64,000 bases of DNA from Aphanomyces cochlioides (GCA_019828595.1 JAHQRK010000013.1:1767501-1831500); one strand, 5' to 3'. Positions 1-10,200 are shown, counted from the first letter of the stretch. Notes: a model not told the origin generated them from the sequence alone. Translations and numbers: made by a program.

Positions 1-470
1 ACGCTGTATCCCTTTGCCGTCAATTGAGAGTCCTTGGGGAGCGAACTGTCGGTCCAGATCTTGGCAGGTGTTCTTTTGCTTGCGGTCTTCAACTCAAATA
101 TAGCCACACCATGGTTGACTTTGTGGCTCTCGTAAGTAGGCTCGACAATTGCTCGAGCCACCTCCAAATCTTCCGTAGCAAAAGCTTGACCGTCATCACG
201 AGTTGTCGCGGTGATGGAAACCCATTTGGGAGCTGATTCGTACTCTACACACGCAGCGACTGTCACGACAAACTTTGGTGCAATAAGTACACCCGTGCAG
301 AATGGCACTGAATCAAGTTTGGCTTTCACCAGCGCCACATTGGTAGCCCTGACTTGATTTTGAATGCATTCAGCAGCTGTAGCAATGATTTCCAAGATAA
401 TGAATATGATCATGATCGAGCAAGTTCCAAAATGAAGGCTTGTTGGCACATCTTTGGCTTGTCTTTCCAT
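1..470 (-). CDS. Secreted trypsin-like pseudoprotease, C-terminus off the window
   Basis: This is a secreted S1A (trypsin-fold) homologue running leftward off the edge of the window, so only the N-terminal half is visible. The first in-frame ATG is at 470, directly after a stop; a second ATG at 413 would place the hydrophobic signal segment (MIIFIILEIIATAAE) at the very N-terminus. The Cys42 motif FCTGVLIAPKF identifies the family. The usual TAAHC box reads TVAAC, so His57 is Ala. The Asp102 region reads NHGVAIF, so Asp is Gly. It therefore cannot be a normal protease, and the Ser195 region is not visible. No frame breaks are seen. Confidence 0.8.
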   Translation of the reverse strand, partial: MERQAKDVPTSLHFGTCSIMIIFIILEIIATAAECIQNQVRATNVALVKAKLDSVPFCTGVLIAPKFVVTVAACVEYESAPKWVSITATTRDDGQAFATEDLEVARAIVEPTYESHKVNHGVAIFELKTASKRTPAKIWTDSSLPKDSQLTAKGYS

Positions 471-1230
471 TCAAGTCAACCACTCTTGAAGGTTTGAACT
501 CCCCGACTGGAGTCACTGCAACAAGCCATTGACTTCTTCATAAGGAGATAGCAAGATCCTTGCTTGAAGGTCTCAATGTGCTTGACTTATGGAGACTTGC
601 ATGATGCAATGAAAAGAAGGAATTGAAGCTAGAAATGTTGCATTCATTTTCTGCAATTCTCTCATGTTGGAATGTCATTTCACATCAACTAAATTTCTAA
701 CCAATTTGAAGTGTTGAAGATTCTCAAGTTCAACGCATTGGTAGAGATGACTTCCACGGGCAAGATCTCTCTAGTATAGTTTTGATGAGTACTGCGCATT
801 ATGAATCCTATCAAAATACGTTCGACGTTGACTAGAGGTGTCTATCGCGATTCAGAGAATTCATTGCGACGTTGGTGAAAGCAACATAAGCAGTGGTGAG
901 CTTTTCAGATTTTGTCGGTGAGACGTTAATATTTTGTGATTTCAACTTGGACGAGATTCGCTTTGGCGTGATCAAGCTGCGTACTTCACATGGAGGCTTG
1001 AGCGACTTGGATATGGATATGCCGTCTTCGTAAGACAGTGATACATCCTGAAAGATGTAAATATGGACTACAGAACGTGATGAAGACGACGTGGTCGGTC
1101 GCATGATCTATAATTCAACAGGTTTGTCATTCCATTGCCTTCAAAGTACACCATGGGAGAAAACCAAGATGACAAGTAAAGACAAGACGACCGGGAACGA
1201 CGAGCACTTCAATTGGAAATTCGCCACGGA
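471..1230. other. Intergenic spacer
   Basis: No convincing gene is visible apart from a weak 90-codon reading frame at 832-1104 (-). The stretch separates the leftmost trypsin-like gene from the mucin-like gene and presumably holds both divergent promoters. Confidence 0.5.
832..1104 (-). CDS. Uncertain small hypothetical ORF (90 aa)
   Basis: A 90-codon frame with an ATG at 1104. It is Ser-rich at the N-terminus with a mixed, unbiased remainder, and it has no signal peptide, membrane segment or motif that I recognise. It lies between two clear secreted genes and could be an exon, a relic or a chance frame. Confidence 0.2.
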   Translation of the reverse strand: MRPTTSSSSRSVVHIYIFQDVSLSYEDGISISKSLKPPCEVRSLITPKRISSKLKSQNINVSPTKSEKLTTAYVAFTNVAMNSLNRDRHL

Positions 1231-4143
1231 ATGCATACTTGGTTCGTCGTTCAAATCATGATTGCGGCAATCGCGTACGGCGTCTGGTCTAGTCCAGCTG
1301 CTGCAATTACATCGCCGAGTTACGTGGTATGGTTGAAAACACCATTATCCCTCAGGGCTGCTGCACCACCCATGAATATTCGCGCTGCCCAAGGAGATAG
1401 CTCTTCCGATATGTCTCTTTGTCGAGCAAATCAAGCTGCACCAAATGGCCTGCACCGTTCGACGACTGAAAATGCATGTTTGAAAGCATGCAACGGAGGC
1501 AACAAGACGGTATGCGCAGCCAAGTGCATTGTTTTCCCCGACACGTCTCCTGGCTACATTTGTACTGGGATCTGCTTCAAACAGGATGACAAGTGCACCA
1601 ACCCAAATAGTCCATTCTGCAAAGGTGATACCTTATCATGCGCTACAACAACACGGACACCAATGACTCTCGTACCAACAACCGCCAAAGCCACGACCAC
1701 CATGACACCTGAAACCAGTACATCTGCACCTCGATCGTCGACGATGAATCCTTCTACTTCATTGCCAAACACTGCAACGACGAAAGTGCCCTCTACAACT
1801 CCACCAAAGAGTGGACCGACTGGAAATCCATCGCCGAGCTCGTCACCTCCATCCTCTCCGACTACCACTCGACCCGCAGCCCTGCCTAGTGTTGTGCCAT
1901 CTATAAGTCAACATGCACCAGATAAACTAACCACGGCACCTCCTCGAGATGCCCCAACAACGAGCCTTCCTCCTGCAGTTGTATCCACACCAACGACAAA
2001 TCCTTCTCCAAGTACATCTACCCCCAGCCCAGGGAAACCACCAACAAGCCCCATAGTTGGTACACCATCCACTAGTCTTCCATCGACATCCCCTTCTCTG
2101 GAAAACCCTGCACCCAGTCAGTCGCCTGGTGTGTCAACCAGCTCAGCTCCAGGTGCTCCAACTTCTCGTCCTCCAAATTCTCCAACGACCGACTTACCCC
2201 CTTGGGCTCCATCCACAAGCTCCCTTTCAAGTCCCGTAACCACAGCACCGTCGTTGCCACCACCGACGAGTCCCCCAAAGCCAACAAAGGACACATGGAC
2301 TACCAACACCCCGCCATCCCCGGGAGCACCGTTAGCGACACCAGCTCCAGTTGCACCAACTTCTAATCCTGCCCCAGAAACTCCCGCGAAAAGTCCTAGC
2401 AATGGGCCACCATCGACTGGTTCGCCCTTAGGTGTACCGACGGCCACATCACCACCAAACACTCCTTCTACAAGCACTCCCCGAGATTCGTTCACGACTA
2501 GCTCTGCTCCAGCAGCTCCTTCAACCATATTACCACCAAACGCTCCAACAACAAGCCCTTCTCGTGAAGCTCCAACCATGAATCCAGTTCCTGGAGCCCC
2601 CGCCACAGAAATTCCGACTTCCTCTTCTCCCCCCGGAGCCCCCGCGACAAGTCCCTTCAATGGGCCACCAACGACCAGGTCGCCTCTTGCGGTATCAATC
2701 ACACCAACACCAAACGCACCGACCACGAGCCCTGCCAGAGATGCCCCAACGATAAGTACAGCCCCATCGCCCACATTCTCCTCCAGCGTCCCTTCTACAA
2801 GCTCGTCTAGTGGAGCACCAACCAAAGTTCCATCGCCTGTAGCTCCAACGGTAAATCCGCCTTCAGGTAGTCAAACAACCAGTCCAAGCTCAAGCACTCC
2901 TTCCGCGAGTTTACTTCCTGGTGCGTCAACGACGAGTCCATCTTTGAGCTTGAACCCTTCCAGTTCACCACCAGAAGTTGCGACTCCGAGTCCCCTGTCC
3001 AATATTCCCAATACCAAACTTCCATCAAAAGCCCCAGGAGCGCCAACCTCAACACAAGCATCAGCAGCTCCAACCACATCTTCATCACTCGGAACTCCGA
3101 CAGATATACCAACAATTTCATCACCGGGGATGCCAATCACTAGGCCACCTCCCGATACTCCAACAAGGTCGACACCAGGGACTCCATCAACGACGTCGCC
3201 TCGGGATCTACCTCCCACAAGTTCTTCCCAAGCAACTCCTTCGACTGCTCCCACCAGAGAAACGCCCACTACACAGTCGCCTTCAGCAACAACTAGATCG
3301 CCGGCAACAGCTCCGACTCAAAGCTTACCTCCAGGGGATCCTACAACCAGTTCTCCATCATTTTCGACAACCTCAAACTTACCAACAGGGAATCCAACTA
3401 CGACCACTTCGAAGGAGACCCCAAGTACTATTAGTGCCTCTACTGCGACTTCGCCGCCAGGCACTCCAACGATCTCCCTCCCTGGAACTCCAACCACTAG
3501 CCAAGGAGCACCAACCACGACTCGCACAGCAATAACTGATCTGCCGGCTACAAGTCCATCGCCTTCAAAAACGAGTCCCTCCCAATCGGTGCTAACTACA
3601 TCTCCAGCCAACCCCACCACGATCTTCCCGTCGAGTCCACCGACGAATCCACCGACAAGCTTCCCTCCTCCGGGGACTCCGACGACCAGTCCTCTTCAGA
3701 CTACACCAACGTCTGGTTCACCAACGACAACTTCACCTTCTTCGTCTCCAACAAGTTTGCCAACAGGAAGTCCTACGACAATTCCTGCCCCACTGACTCG
3801 AACGACTAGCCCTCCTCCAGTCAACCCAATTACCAGCCCACTTTCAGCAACTCCAACGAGTAGTCCACCACTATGGACGTCAACCACAACAAGTCCAAGT
3901 GCTCCGACGACAAGCCCAGCAACCAGCGCTCGGACAAATCCTCCCACGAGTGTTCCCACCACCACCGCGTCTGCCGTTCCACCACCACCAACATCCCCCG
4001 TTCCAACAATGGAGACACCGTCACCAACAACTACTACATTGCCCCCAACACCTACTTCGTCGCCTCCTCCGTCAACCACAGCTCCTCTCATAACAACCAC
4101 GCCTCCACCTCCCGCTTGTCACCTCCTGCCTCCATCATTGTAG
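1231..4143 (+). CDS. Secreted mucin-like Thr/Ser/Pro-rich protein with Cys-rich head
   Basis: A 970-residue protein from the first ATG of the frame. Residues 1-25 form a signal peptide (HTWFVVQIMIAAIAYGVW core). Residues about 64-137 hold ten cysteines, including three CxxxC pairs, forming a compact disulfide-rich domain. The remaining 800 or so residues are almost only Thr, Ser, Pro, Ala and Gly in loose APTTSPS-like units, which is expected to be heavily O-glycosylated. An internal duplication is visible: the NGPPSTGSPL segment near nt 2400 recurs as NGPPTTRSPL near nt 2655. No GPI-anchor signal or membrane segment closes the protein, so it is probably secreted or wall-associated. It ends PACHLLPPSL, 244 bp before an active trypsin on the same strand. 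The product class is clear but the specific role is unknown. Confidence 0.85.
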   Translation: MHTWFVVQIMIAAIAYGVWSSPAAAITSPSYVVWLKTPLSLRAAAPPMNIRAAQGDSSSDMSLCRANQAAPNGLHRSTTENACLKACNGGNKTVCAAKCIVFPDTSPGYICTGICFKQDDKCTNPNSPFCKGDTLSCATTTRTPMTLVPTTAKATTTMTPETSTSAPRSSTMNPSTSLPNTATTKVPSTTPPKSGPTGNPSPSSSPPSSPTTTRPAALPSVVPSISQHAPDKLTTAPPRDAPTTSLPPAVVSTPTTNPSPSTSTPSPGKPPTSPIVGTPSTSLPSTSPSLENPAPSQSPGVSTSSAPGAPTSRPPNSPTTDLPPWAPSTSSLSSPVTTAPSLPPPTSPPKPTKDTWTTNTPPSPGAPLATPAPVAPTSNPAPETPAKSPSNGPPSTGSPLGVPTATSPPNTPSTSTPRDSFTTSSAPAAPSTILPPNAPTTSPSREAPTMNPVPGAPATEIPTSSSPPGAPATSPFNGPPTTRSPLAVSITPTPNAPTTSPARDAPTISTAPSPTFSSSVPSTSSSSGAPTKVPSPVAPTVNPPSGSQTTSPSSSTPSASLLPGASTTSPSLSLNPSSSPPEVATPSPLSNIPNTKLPSKAPGAPTSTQASAAPTTSSSLGTPTDIPTISSPGMPITRPPPDTPTRSTPGTPSTTSPRDLPPTSSSQATPSTAPTRETPTTQSPSATTRSPATAPTQSLPPGDPTTSSPSFSTTSNLPTGNPTTTTSKETPSTISASTATSPPGTPTISLPGTPTTSQGAPTTTRTAITDLPATSPSPSKTSPSQSVLTTSPANPTTIFPSSPPTNPPTSFPPPGTPTTSPLQTTPTSGSPTTTSPSSSPTSLPTGSPTTIPAPLTRTTSPPPVNPITSPLSATPTSSPPLWTSTTTSPSAPTTSPATSARTNPPTSVPTTTASAVPPPPTSPVPTMETPSPTTTTLPPTPTSSPPPSTTAPLITTTPPPPACHLLPPSL

Positions 4144-4387
4144 ACCATGTCGGACTTCGACAACGATTCTGGCATTGCATCAAGCCTGTGAGCATCAACG
4201 ATACCGTCAGTCTCCCTTTCACTCATTCGTACACCCCCATGTTTGGCTAAAGCGCATGACGATCGGCACTTCCCACGATGCATCCAAGTCTTGTTCAACG
4301 CCTCAATCGCTTCCCTGTTCGTCACAATCCCGCCGTCTCTGGCAGAGCATCAAGAGCTCCCATTTGTATTCTTCCCACGTTGGGAGA

Positions 4388-5164
4388 ATGTTCCCTGCCG
4401 TCCTCTTTGGTCTCGCGACGACAGTAGCAGCTACGATTCACGTCGATATTGTCGGCGGCGAGGTCGTGCCAGCCTCCATGTTTCCAGAGTATATTGCACT
4501 CTTGGTCGACGCGCCGCACCATGCTGTCACTTGCACAGGATCGTTGATCGCGCCGTCGTATATACTCACGGCGGCCCATTGCGTTGCCCAAATGTCCTGG
4601 GCCTACCTTGGCTCCAACCGCGCGAATGGAGACGATGCCAACGAGCTTGTTCAACTCGTCAATCGCATCGTCCATCCAAAGTTTGACATGGGATACGCAG
4701 CGTATGACGTGGCGCTCCACCGGCTCGCGACGCCGAGCAATCGAACTCCCGCCGCCATTAGTTGGGAGAACGATCAATTCAACGCCCCGGGAGTCAAGGC
4801 GTGGATTCGAGGCTACGGCAAAATGTCAGACAAAGGCCCGATCCCGAAGACTCTGCTCCAAGCCCAAGTGGTCATCCAGCCCTATAGCACCTGCTTCGCG
4901 CAACTTCGTTACGTCGACGCGGCGACTGTGATCTGCGCTGGCGGAGGCAAGGCAAACGACACGTGCGCGGGTGATTCCGGCGCCCCCTTGACGGTCTTCA
5001 AAGATGGCAAGGAGCAAATCGTTGGCATCGCGAGCTCAGGCGCTTCGTCGTGTGGGACGGACATCCCATCCGTGTACACGCGCATGTCGTCCGTCAAGAA
5101 CTTCATCGACTCGGTCATTCCCCCTCCAAAGTCTACATGCTTTGAGCGCCCCACGTTGAGTTAA
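4388..5164 (+). CDS. Secreted trypsin-like serine protease (S1A), triad intact
   Basis: A 258-residue secreted endopeptidase. The ATG at 4388 was chosen because it begins a signal peptide (MFPAVLFGLATTVAA) directly before HVDIVGGEVV, the S1A mature start; upstream codons in the same frame look non-coding. His57 is in LTAAHC, Asp102 in YDVAL and Ser195 in GDSGAP. The residue six before Ser195 is Asp189, predicting cleavage after Lys/Arg, although Trp215 and Gly226 are both Ser, so the pocket is atypical. Seven cysteines are present: three canonical pairs plus a tail Cys in TCFERPTLS. It is followed on the same strand by a decayed copy. Confidence 0.93.
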   Translation: MFPAVLFGLATTVAATIHVDIVGGEVVPASMFPEYIALLVDAPHHAVTCTGSLIAPSYILTAAHCVAQMSWAYLGSNRANGDDANELVQLVNRIVHPKFDMGYAAYDVALHRLATPSNRTPAAISWENDQFNAPGVKAWIRGYGKMSDKGPIPKTLLQAQVVIQPYSTCFAQLRYVDAATVICAGGGKANDTCAGDSGAPLTVFKDGKEQIVGIASSGASSCGTDIPSVYTRMSSVKNFIDSVIPPPKSTCFERPTLS

Positions 5165-5337
5165 AGCAGCTTTGAATTGAACTTGGAGTTCAACGCAGTC
5201 GTTCTCTCCTTCATCAACCCCTCACTTCCTCTACCTCTGGCTCATCCCCAACGGCCCCTCTTTGACGCTTTCTCTTTGTCTACCGGCTTCACTTCCTCCC
5301 ATGGAGCATCTCAGGGGTTCATATTACACATTCTTGG

Positions 5338-5974
5338 CGTATCAACTTCTCTGGACATGGACATGACAGGTCTGTCGTCTCTTCTCCAAGTTGAACCACG
5401 TCGCGCCGTCTTTTGTGCTGACGGCAACTCACTGCGCTGAAAAGGTCGCGCACGCGTTCCTTGGAGCGAGTGAGCTGTCGTCGAAAGATGTCAAGGAACG
5501 CTTTCGAATGTTTGCCCATTTCATCCAAAGTACAACAAAACCAAGTCGCCTGCTTACGACTTTGCTCTCTTAGCGATACCAGCAAGCTGACGCCTATCAC
5601 CATGAGCTGGGACGACGATCAATTCAATGCTCCAGGCGTCACGGCGTGGATTCGAGGCGACGGCCTAACATCCAAAAAATCATCTCCCAAGACGCTCCTG
5701 CAAGCCGTCCCTTACGATAAATGCTCCAAACAACAGCGTCGTGGTGTCGATGCGGCTACGATGATTTGCGCGGGCGATTCAGGCGGGCGATTGACTGTGA
5801 TGAAAGACAGCAAAGAGTAACTTGTAGCCATCACGAGAGCTGGGGAAATGCAATCTGCGGCAGCCATGATCCTCGGTCTACGCACGACTGTCTGCCGCCA
5901 AAACGTTTGTGGACTTGTTCATCCCGCCACCACCGAGTCCGACAGAATGCTCTGTGCGCGCGATGCTCAAGTAA
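5338..5974 (+). pseudogene. Decayed trypsin-like protease
   Basis: This is a frameshifted relative of the preceding active gene. The His box (VLTATHC), the SWDDDQFNAPGVTAWIRG block, the Ser box (CAGDSGGRLTV) and the tail (TECSVRAMLK, stop at 5972) are all recognisable but fall in at least three frames, with insertions near 5370 and several indels between 5500 and 5850. The triad codons for His57 and Ser195 survive, so it probably decayed from an active protease rather than a pseudoprotease. Confidence 0.85.
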
Positions 5975-6490
5975 ATCAAATGGATGGACCTCGGTTTGCA
6001 TAATTGAATCAACACGGACTGCAGAAAATTTCACACACCTCAAATGCCACCCCATGCTTGAGATGGAGAGAAAAGACTGCATGGACAACCATGGCTTGAG
6101 TTTTCAGCCCCGACAAACGCCTCTCAAGGCGGACATTTCCATGGGCCCGTATAGATGACGAAGCCATGACGGTGACAATCCTCTCAAGTGCTATCCAAGT
6201 GGCGCGAGACGAAAAACATGGTTTTCAATCATTTATCACGCTCCGAGCCCCTCCATGTGTCCAATGTTGACGCCATTTCAAAGAAAACGAATGAGTGCCA
6301 ACGGTACAAAGACTGTGCGCTGAGCCAGCGTATGCCATTGTCTATGCTTGTCCATCTACTGCCACGAGCGTCGTCGAGTGAATTCCTCATCGACTTGTTG
6401 CCCCGAATGACTGTGAAAACATTCAAATGTTTGGATGACGATTTTATCCTTTGGTGTTTCCCTCGGACGCATTTTCAATGTTCATGGGGT
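5975..6490. other. Spacer homologous to another 3' flank
   Basis: No gene is seen. The stretch 6247-6490 is a diverged copy of 7800-7996. Both share the CCCCTCCATGT start, a middle segment with TTGCCCCGA, and an end running into the C-terminal codons of the adjacent minus-strand trypsin-like genes. It is therefore the 3' flank of a duplicated gene unit. Confidence 0.55.
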
Positions 6491-7270
6491 TTACTTGAGC
6501 ATGGGACGCTCAAAGCATTCGTTTGTTGGTGGAGATAGAACGGAATCGACAAATGTCTTGGCGGCTGAAAGGCGACCAAAGATTCGTGGAAAAAAACTGC
6601 CGCAGGCTTCCCATACCCAGCTCGTGATGCCAACCACTTGCTCTTTTCCATCTTTGATCGCAGTCAATGGAGCACCGACGTCGCCAATACAAGGGTTGTT
6701 TCTCTGGTCGCCAGCACACATCATACGCACTGGATCCACACCTTGGCCATAGACATGCCAACATTTCTCCATGGGCAAGATTGTCACTTGGGCTTGACGA
6801 AGCGTTTTGGGTAGACGGCCATAGGTGGAGTTGCGACCGTAGCCTCGAATCCACGCTGAGACTCCCGGGGCGTTGAATTGATCGTCGTCCCAACTGATGG
6901 TGGCGTGCGTCAACTTGCTGGCACCGCTGAGTTGCAAGAGACGAAAATCATATACGCGCGTGCCGCTGATGTTCGTTGGATGGATAAACCCCCTGAGGAG
7001 TTGAAATTGTTCCTTGGCATCTTTTCCAGACACATCATTCGCGCCAAGATATGCCCACGAGATGTGTTGAACGCAAAAACCTGATGTGAGCACAAACGAC
7101 GGCGCGATTAATGATCCTGTGCAACTTTTGTTCACGTTTCGCGGGTCGTCGACCAACAACGCAATGTAGTCTGGAAACATGGAGAGCGGGACAGCCTCGC
7201 CACCGGCAATATCGACATGGACTGTTGCTACGGCCGTCGTCGCCAAGCCAACAAGGAAGGCAAGGATCAT
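6491..7270 (-). CDS. Secreted trypsin-like pseudoprotease
   Basis: A 259-residue S1A homologue with an uninterrupted frame. The start at 7270 gives a signal peptide (MILAFLVGLATTAVA) followed by HVDIAGGEAV. The His box reads LTSGFC (His57 to Phe) and the Ser box GDVGAP (Ser195 to Val); Asp102 survives in VYDFRLL, and position 189 is Asn. It must be catalytically dead while keeping fold landmarks such as ISWDDDQFNAPGV and WIRGYG and the tail ECFERPMLK. Its closest visible relative is the pseudogene at 7997-8760, which shares its 3' flank, so the two arose by segmental duplication. A non-catalytic binding or inhibitor role is inferred only. Confidence 0.88.
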   Translation of the reverse strand: MILAFLVGLATTAVATVHVDIAGGEAVPLSMFPDYIALLVDDPRNVNKSCTGSLIAPSFVLTSGFCVQHISWAYLGANDVSGKDAKEQFQLLRGFIHPTNISGTRVYDFRLLQLSGASKLTHATISWDDDQFNAPGVSAWIRGYGRNSTYGRLPKTLRQAQVTILPMEKCWHVYGQGVDPVRMMCAGDQRNNPCIGDVGAPLTAIKDGKEQVVGITSWVWEACGSFFPRIFGRLSAAKTFVDSVLSPPTNECFERPMLK

Positions 7271-7996
7271 CTTGACGAGGTTGTTTTGAGAAATGTTGTT
7301 GCGACCAGGGGCTATTGAATATCCACCACGTTTCATGGCTCAAACGGAAGATACGATCGTACACGTCCCATTGAACCCCTCTTGGTTTTCAAGTCTCCCT
7401 GCTGACGTCTACAGTGTCAGCTCAGAGTTATCCCCCCGTCTATCTTGCCATTACTATCTCCAAATCGCACTCTTACAGCGCCAATGCTTGGCCCGTGGAC
7501 AACACTACTGATTGTCGGCTTGCCATAATAATTCACTGGGGGGGGGCTTCAGAGGTGCAACGAGTCATCTGGCAATGCTATTTGGTTTCGGGACTACCTG
7601 CATGAGCTATCGAGCTGCCGCGAAGTCGTCAGGAGTGGTCTCTTCCGCAGCGACATGCACCCCGTATCATGATGAACAGCTAAGACAGCTTGGACAACAA
7701 CAGCTCGACTTTTCAGTCCCTACACAGTCCCCAAGTCGTGGCAGTCGTGTCATTGCCGTTATACCAACTCAGCCCACAGAATCCCCTGGCGCGCGTTGAG
7801 TCCCCCTCCATGTATCCTACGTTGTCGCCGTTTCAGTGAGGTCTACTGCTTGTCTATCTAATCCAAGGAGCCTCATGGAGTCCCTTCTTTATGAACTGGT
7901 TGCCCCGAGTGGCTGTCAAGGAGGAAAACACTCAAAAGATAGGAGGACACTTTTGTCTTCCAGTGTTACTTGGACGCATTTCAATGTGTATGGGGT
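7271..7996. other. Intergenic spacer
   Basis: No gene is supported. It contains a G-run (7541-7550) and, from about 7800, the duplicated 3' flank shared with 6247-6490. Confidence 0.45.
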
Positions 7997-8760
7997 TTAC
8001 ATGAGCATGGGACGCTCAAAGCATTCGTTTGTCGGTGAAGAGATGACTGAATCGACAAACGTCTTGGTGGCTGAAAGGCGAGCAAAGACTCTTGGATGAC
8101 GACTGCCGCAGGTAGTCGCTCCCCAGCTCGTGACACCAACCATGACCTCCTTGCCATCTTTGATCACAGTCAATGGACCCCCGGAATCACCACGGCACGT
8201 GCTGTTTGTCTTGTCGCCGGCACAGATCATACTCACTGAATCCACGCGGGGAAGAACTTTGGAACATTTGTCAACTGGCAAGATCGTCACTTGGCCTTGG
8301 AGGAGCGTTGTAGCGTGTGGACCATCCGTGGCTATTCGACCGTAGCCACGAATTCACGCTGTGACTCGAGGGGCGTTGCGTTGATCGTCGTCCCAACTAA
8401 TGGTGGCGGGGCCAACTTACTCGTACCGTTGAGTTTCAAGAGAGCACAAGGCTGGGTGCTGTTATAATTGTTGTAAAGCGCTTGACGACTTGAAATTGCT
8501 CCTTGGCATCCTTTCCAGACCCATCATTCGCGCCGAGGAAATGCCCACGTGATGTTTTCAACGCAATGAGCTGCGGTGAGGACAAGCGACGGTGCGACTA
8601 CAGATCCCGTGCATCTCCAATGCGGGGTCTGTGGGTTGTCCACCAAGAATGCAATGTACTGTGGAAACATGGAGGATGGGACAACCTCGCCACCGACAAT
8701 ATCAATGTGCATCGTAGCTGCTGCTGTCGACACCAAACCAAAGACGAGCGCAAGGAACAT
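7997..8760 (-). pseudogene. Decayed trypsin-like protease, triad boxes intact
   Basis: It begins with a good signal peptide at 8760 (MFLALVFGLVSTAAA) and HIDIVGGEVV. His57 is intact (LTAAHC). A one-base insertion after ITWAF breaks the frame, further indels occur near the Asp102 region (CALLKLNG) and before the SWDDD block, and the WIRGYG Trp codon has become TGA. The last 97 codons are open again and carry CRGDSGGP and the tail ECFERPMLM. The intact His and Ser boxes suggest recent loss of an active enzyme. The upstream region shares a TGGATATTCAAT segment with the gene at 6491. Confidence 0.9.
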
Positions 8761-9171
8761 GCTCACGATGGCTGTCTTGAGAAATGTTCTTGTCGATATG
8801 GGCAATTGAATATCCACCACGCCATGGCTCAATTAGAAGAGACGGTCCTACTCGTCCCGTTGAATCACTGATGCCTCGGAGGTAGCCTCCATGCTCTGAC
8901 AAAACTGGAGGCACAGCGGCAACTCAGCGCTATATCTCGTCTATCTTGCCATTACTATCCCCACTAGCTGTCTTTAATGCATCTGGTCCCCTCGACAACC
9001 CTACTGATCATCGTCTTGACAAGTTTCAGGGGGGGGGTGGTCTTGTCCCGGTAATATTGATGGTGAAGCTAGAGCGTCAGGGGTTGCCAGGTCGCTGAGT
9101 AAGAGCTTGGTCATGTTGATCTCACGTTGGGAAATGACGTGTTTGAAGTATTTACAGAGGTCAATACCGCC
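8761..9171. other. Intergenic spacer
   Basis: No gene is seen. A run of nine G occurs near 9030. Confidence 0.4.
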
Positions 9172-10112
9172 TCAAACTAGACTTGTGCTCAAAGTGATCT
9201 TTTCCGACGGCTGGACGCTCCAATGTGGTGCGCCATTGCTTCGCCAGCTTGGATACAAAGACATCCATCGATCAGCATCATATATATTCGCATTCATATA
9301 ATTCGCATTCGGGTATTCCCATCCATACTTGTACCCGGTGGGAGGAGGAATGTCCGTGCGAATTGTGTCAATGCCAAGCGTGGCTTGGCGCTCCTTGGAG
9401 ATCAACCAGCTTGGCGGCGGCTCGATGACGAGCTTTCTTGAGGATGGCGACGCGTTGACCCCATGAGACGTACGGGAAGTCCTTGGTCACAAATGTCAAC
9501 TTGGACGAGTTGGTCGGGACGATACTTCGACCCAGTCCCAGCCGTACTTTTCGATCAACTTGACGAAGACAAAGAGCACGTCGTCGTCGTCGTTGGGATA
9601 CGGCGCGGCAATGCGGTTCCTGTAAGTGGGATCGACCAAGTCATCAGGCGTCTTGGGAAGTTTCACCCCCGCCGCGCTCTGTTGGACTGGGTCGTACGTA
9701 CAGTATGCTGAAGGTGATCATCCGGAGCGACATCCATGCGCCTGTGGTGGACTTGAATGGAGCGAAGATGTTGGAGAACCCCGCCGGTTTGTACGGCAGG
9801 ATCTTCCCTTCTTTCTCCGATCGAGGAAAGTCTTGCAATGTCTGGAAGGACACGATGTCGGCGTCGAGCGAGTTGGTGGCGAGTTTGTTGTCAATGCGGA
9901 CGTCTTGCTGTAGTCAGTGATGATGGTGAGGTTGATCTTGGGGAAGGCTTTGACAAAGTCGTCGTAGGGGGACGTTTGCTGCGCGGCGACGTCTCCCCCC
10001 ACGTAGTAGACGAGGTTTCCTCCTTCGGCGGCGTAGAGTTGGTCCAGCGAACGGGTTTCTTCACAGTTGAAGCCAGCTTTGTCCTCGTCGTCGAAAGAGG
10101 CAAAGATAGGGC
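9172..10112 (-). pseudogene. Relic of bacterial-type extracellular solute-binding protein (ABC Fe3+-type)
   Basis: Conceptual translation in shifting frames gives long stretches typical of periplasmic-binding-protein-like II proteins annotated as ABC-type Fe3+ or extracellular solute-binding proteins. In order they are EGGNLVYYVGGDVAAQQTS, then FPKINLTIITDYSK, DNKLATNSLDADIVSFQTLQ, EGKILPYKPAGFSNIFAPF, DDLVDPTYRNRIA, LIEKYGWDW, ISKERQATLGIDTIRTD and YGWEYPNANY. Frame breaks occur near 9900, at a GTACGTAC duplication near 9695, and again near 9520 and 9400, so it is dead. The family is known from bacteria, fungi and oomycetes; ancient transfer into eukaryotes is the usual explanation, though here that is inference. 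Its 5' end abuts a trypsin fragment on the other strand. Confidence 0.75.
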
Positions 10113-10200
10113 GACCACGGTCAGTTGGGACGACGATCATTTCAACACCCGTGGAGTCACAGCGTGGATTCGTGGCTATGGTCGAACATCCCTCGGCGTG
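10105..10200 (+). pseudogene. Trypsin fragment (SWDDD-WIRGYG block only)
   Basis: About 30 codons read TVSWDDDHFNTRGVTAWIRG then YGRTS, the conserved central block of the active-type trypsins here, with no flanking trypsin sequence on either side. It lies exactly at the border of the solute-binding-protein relic and in the same frame as the downstream gene, which lengthens that gene's apparent reading frame artificially. Confidence 0.75.

Noticed and set aside
1554..4100. Several long minus-strand Gly/Val-rich frames opposite the mucin-like gene
   Set aside because: They are the antisense of Thr/Ser/Pro codons, lack signals or motifs, and disappear where the mucin repeat ends.
3873..4250. 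Ser/His/Asn-rich plus-strand frame overlapping the end of the mucin-like gene
   Set aside because: It is a frame-shifted reading of the same repeat DNA, with no independent support. A spliced alternative C-terminus cannot be excluded but has no visible splice signals.
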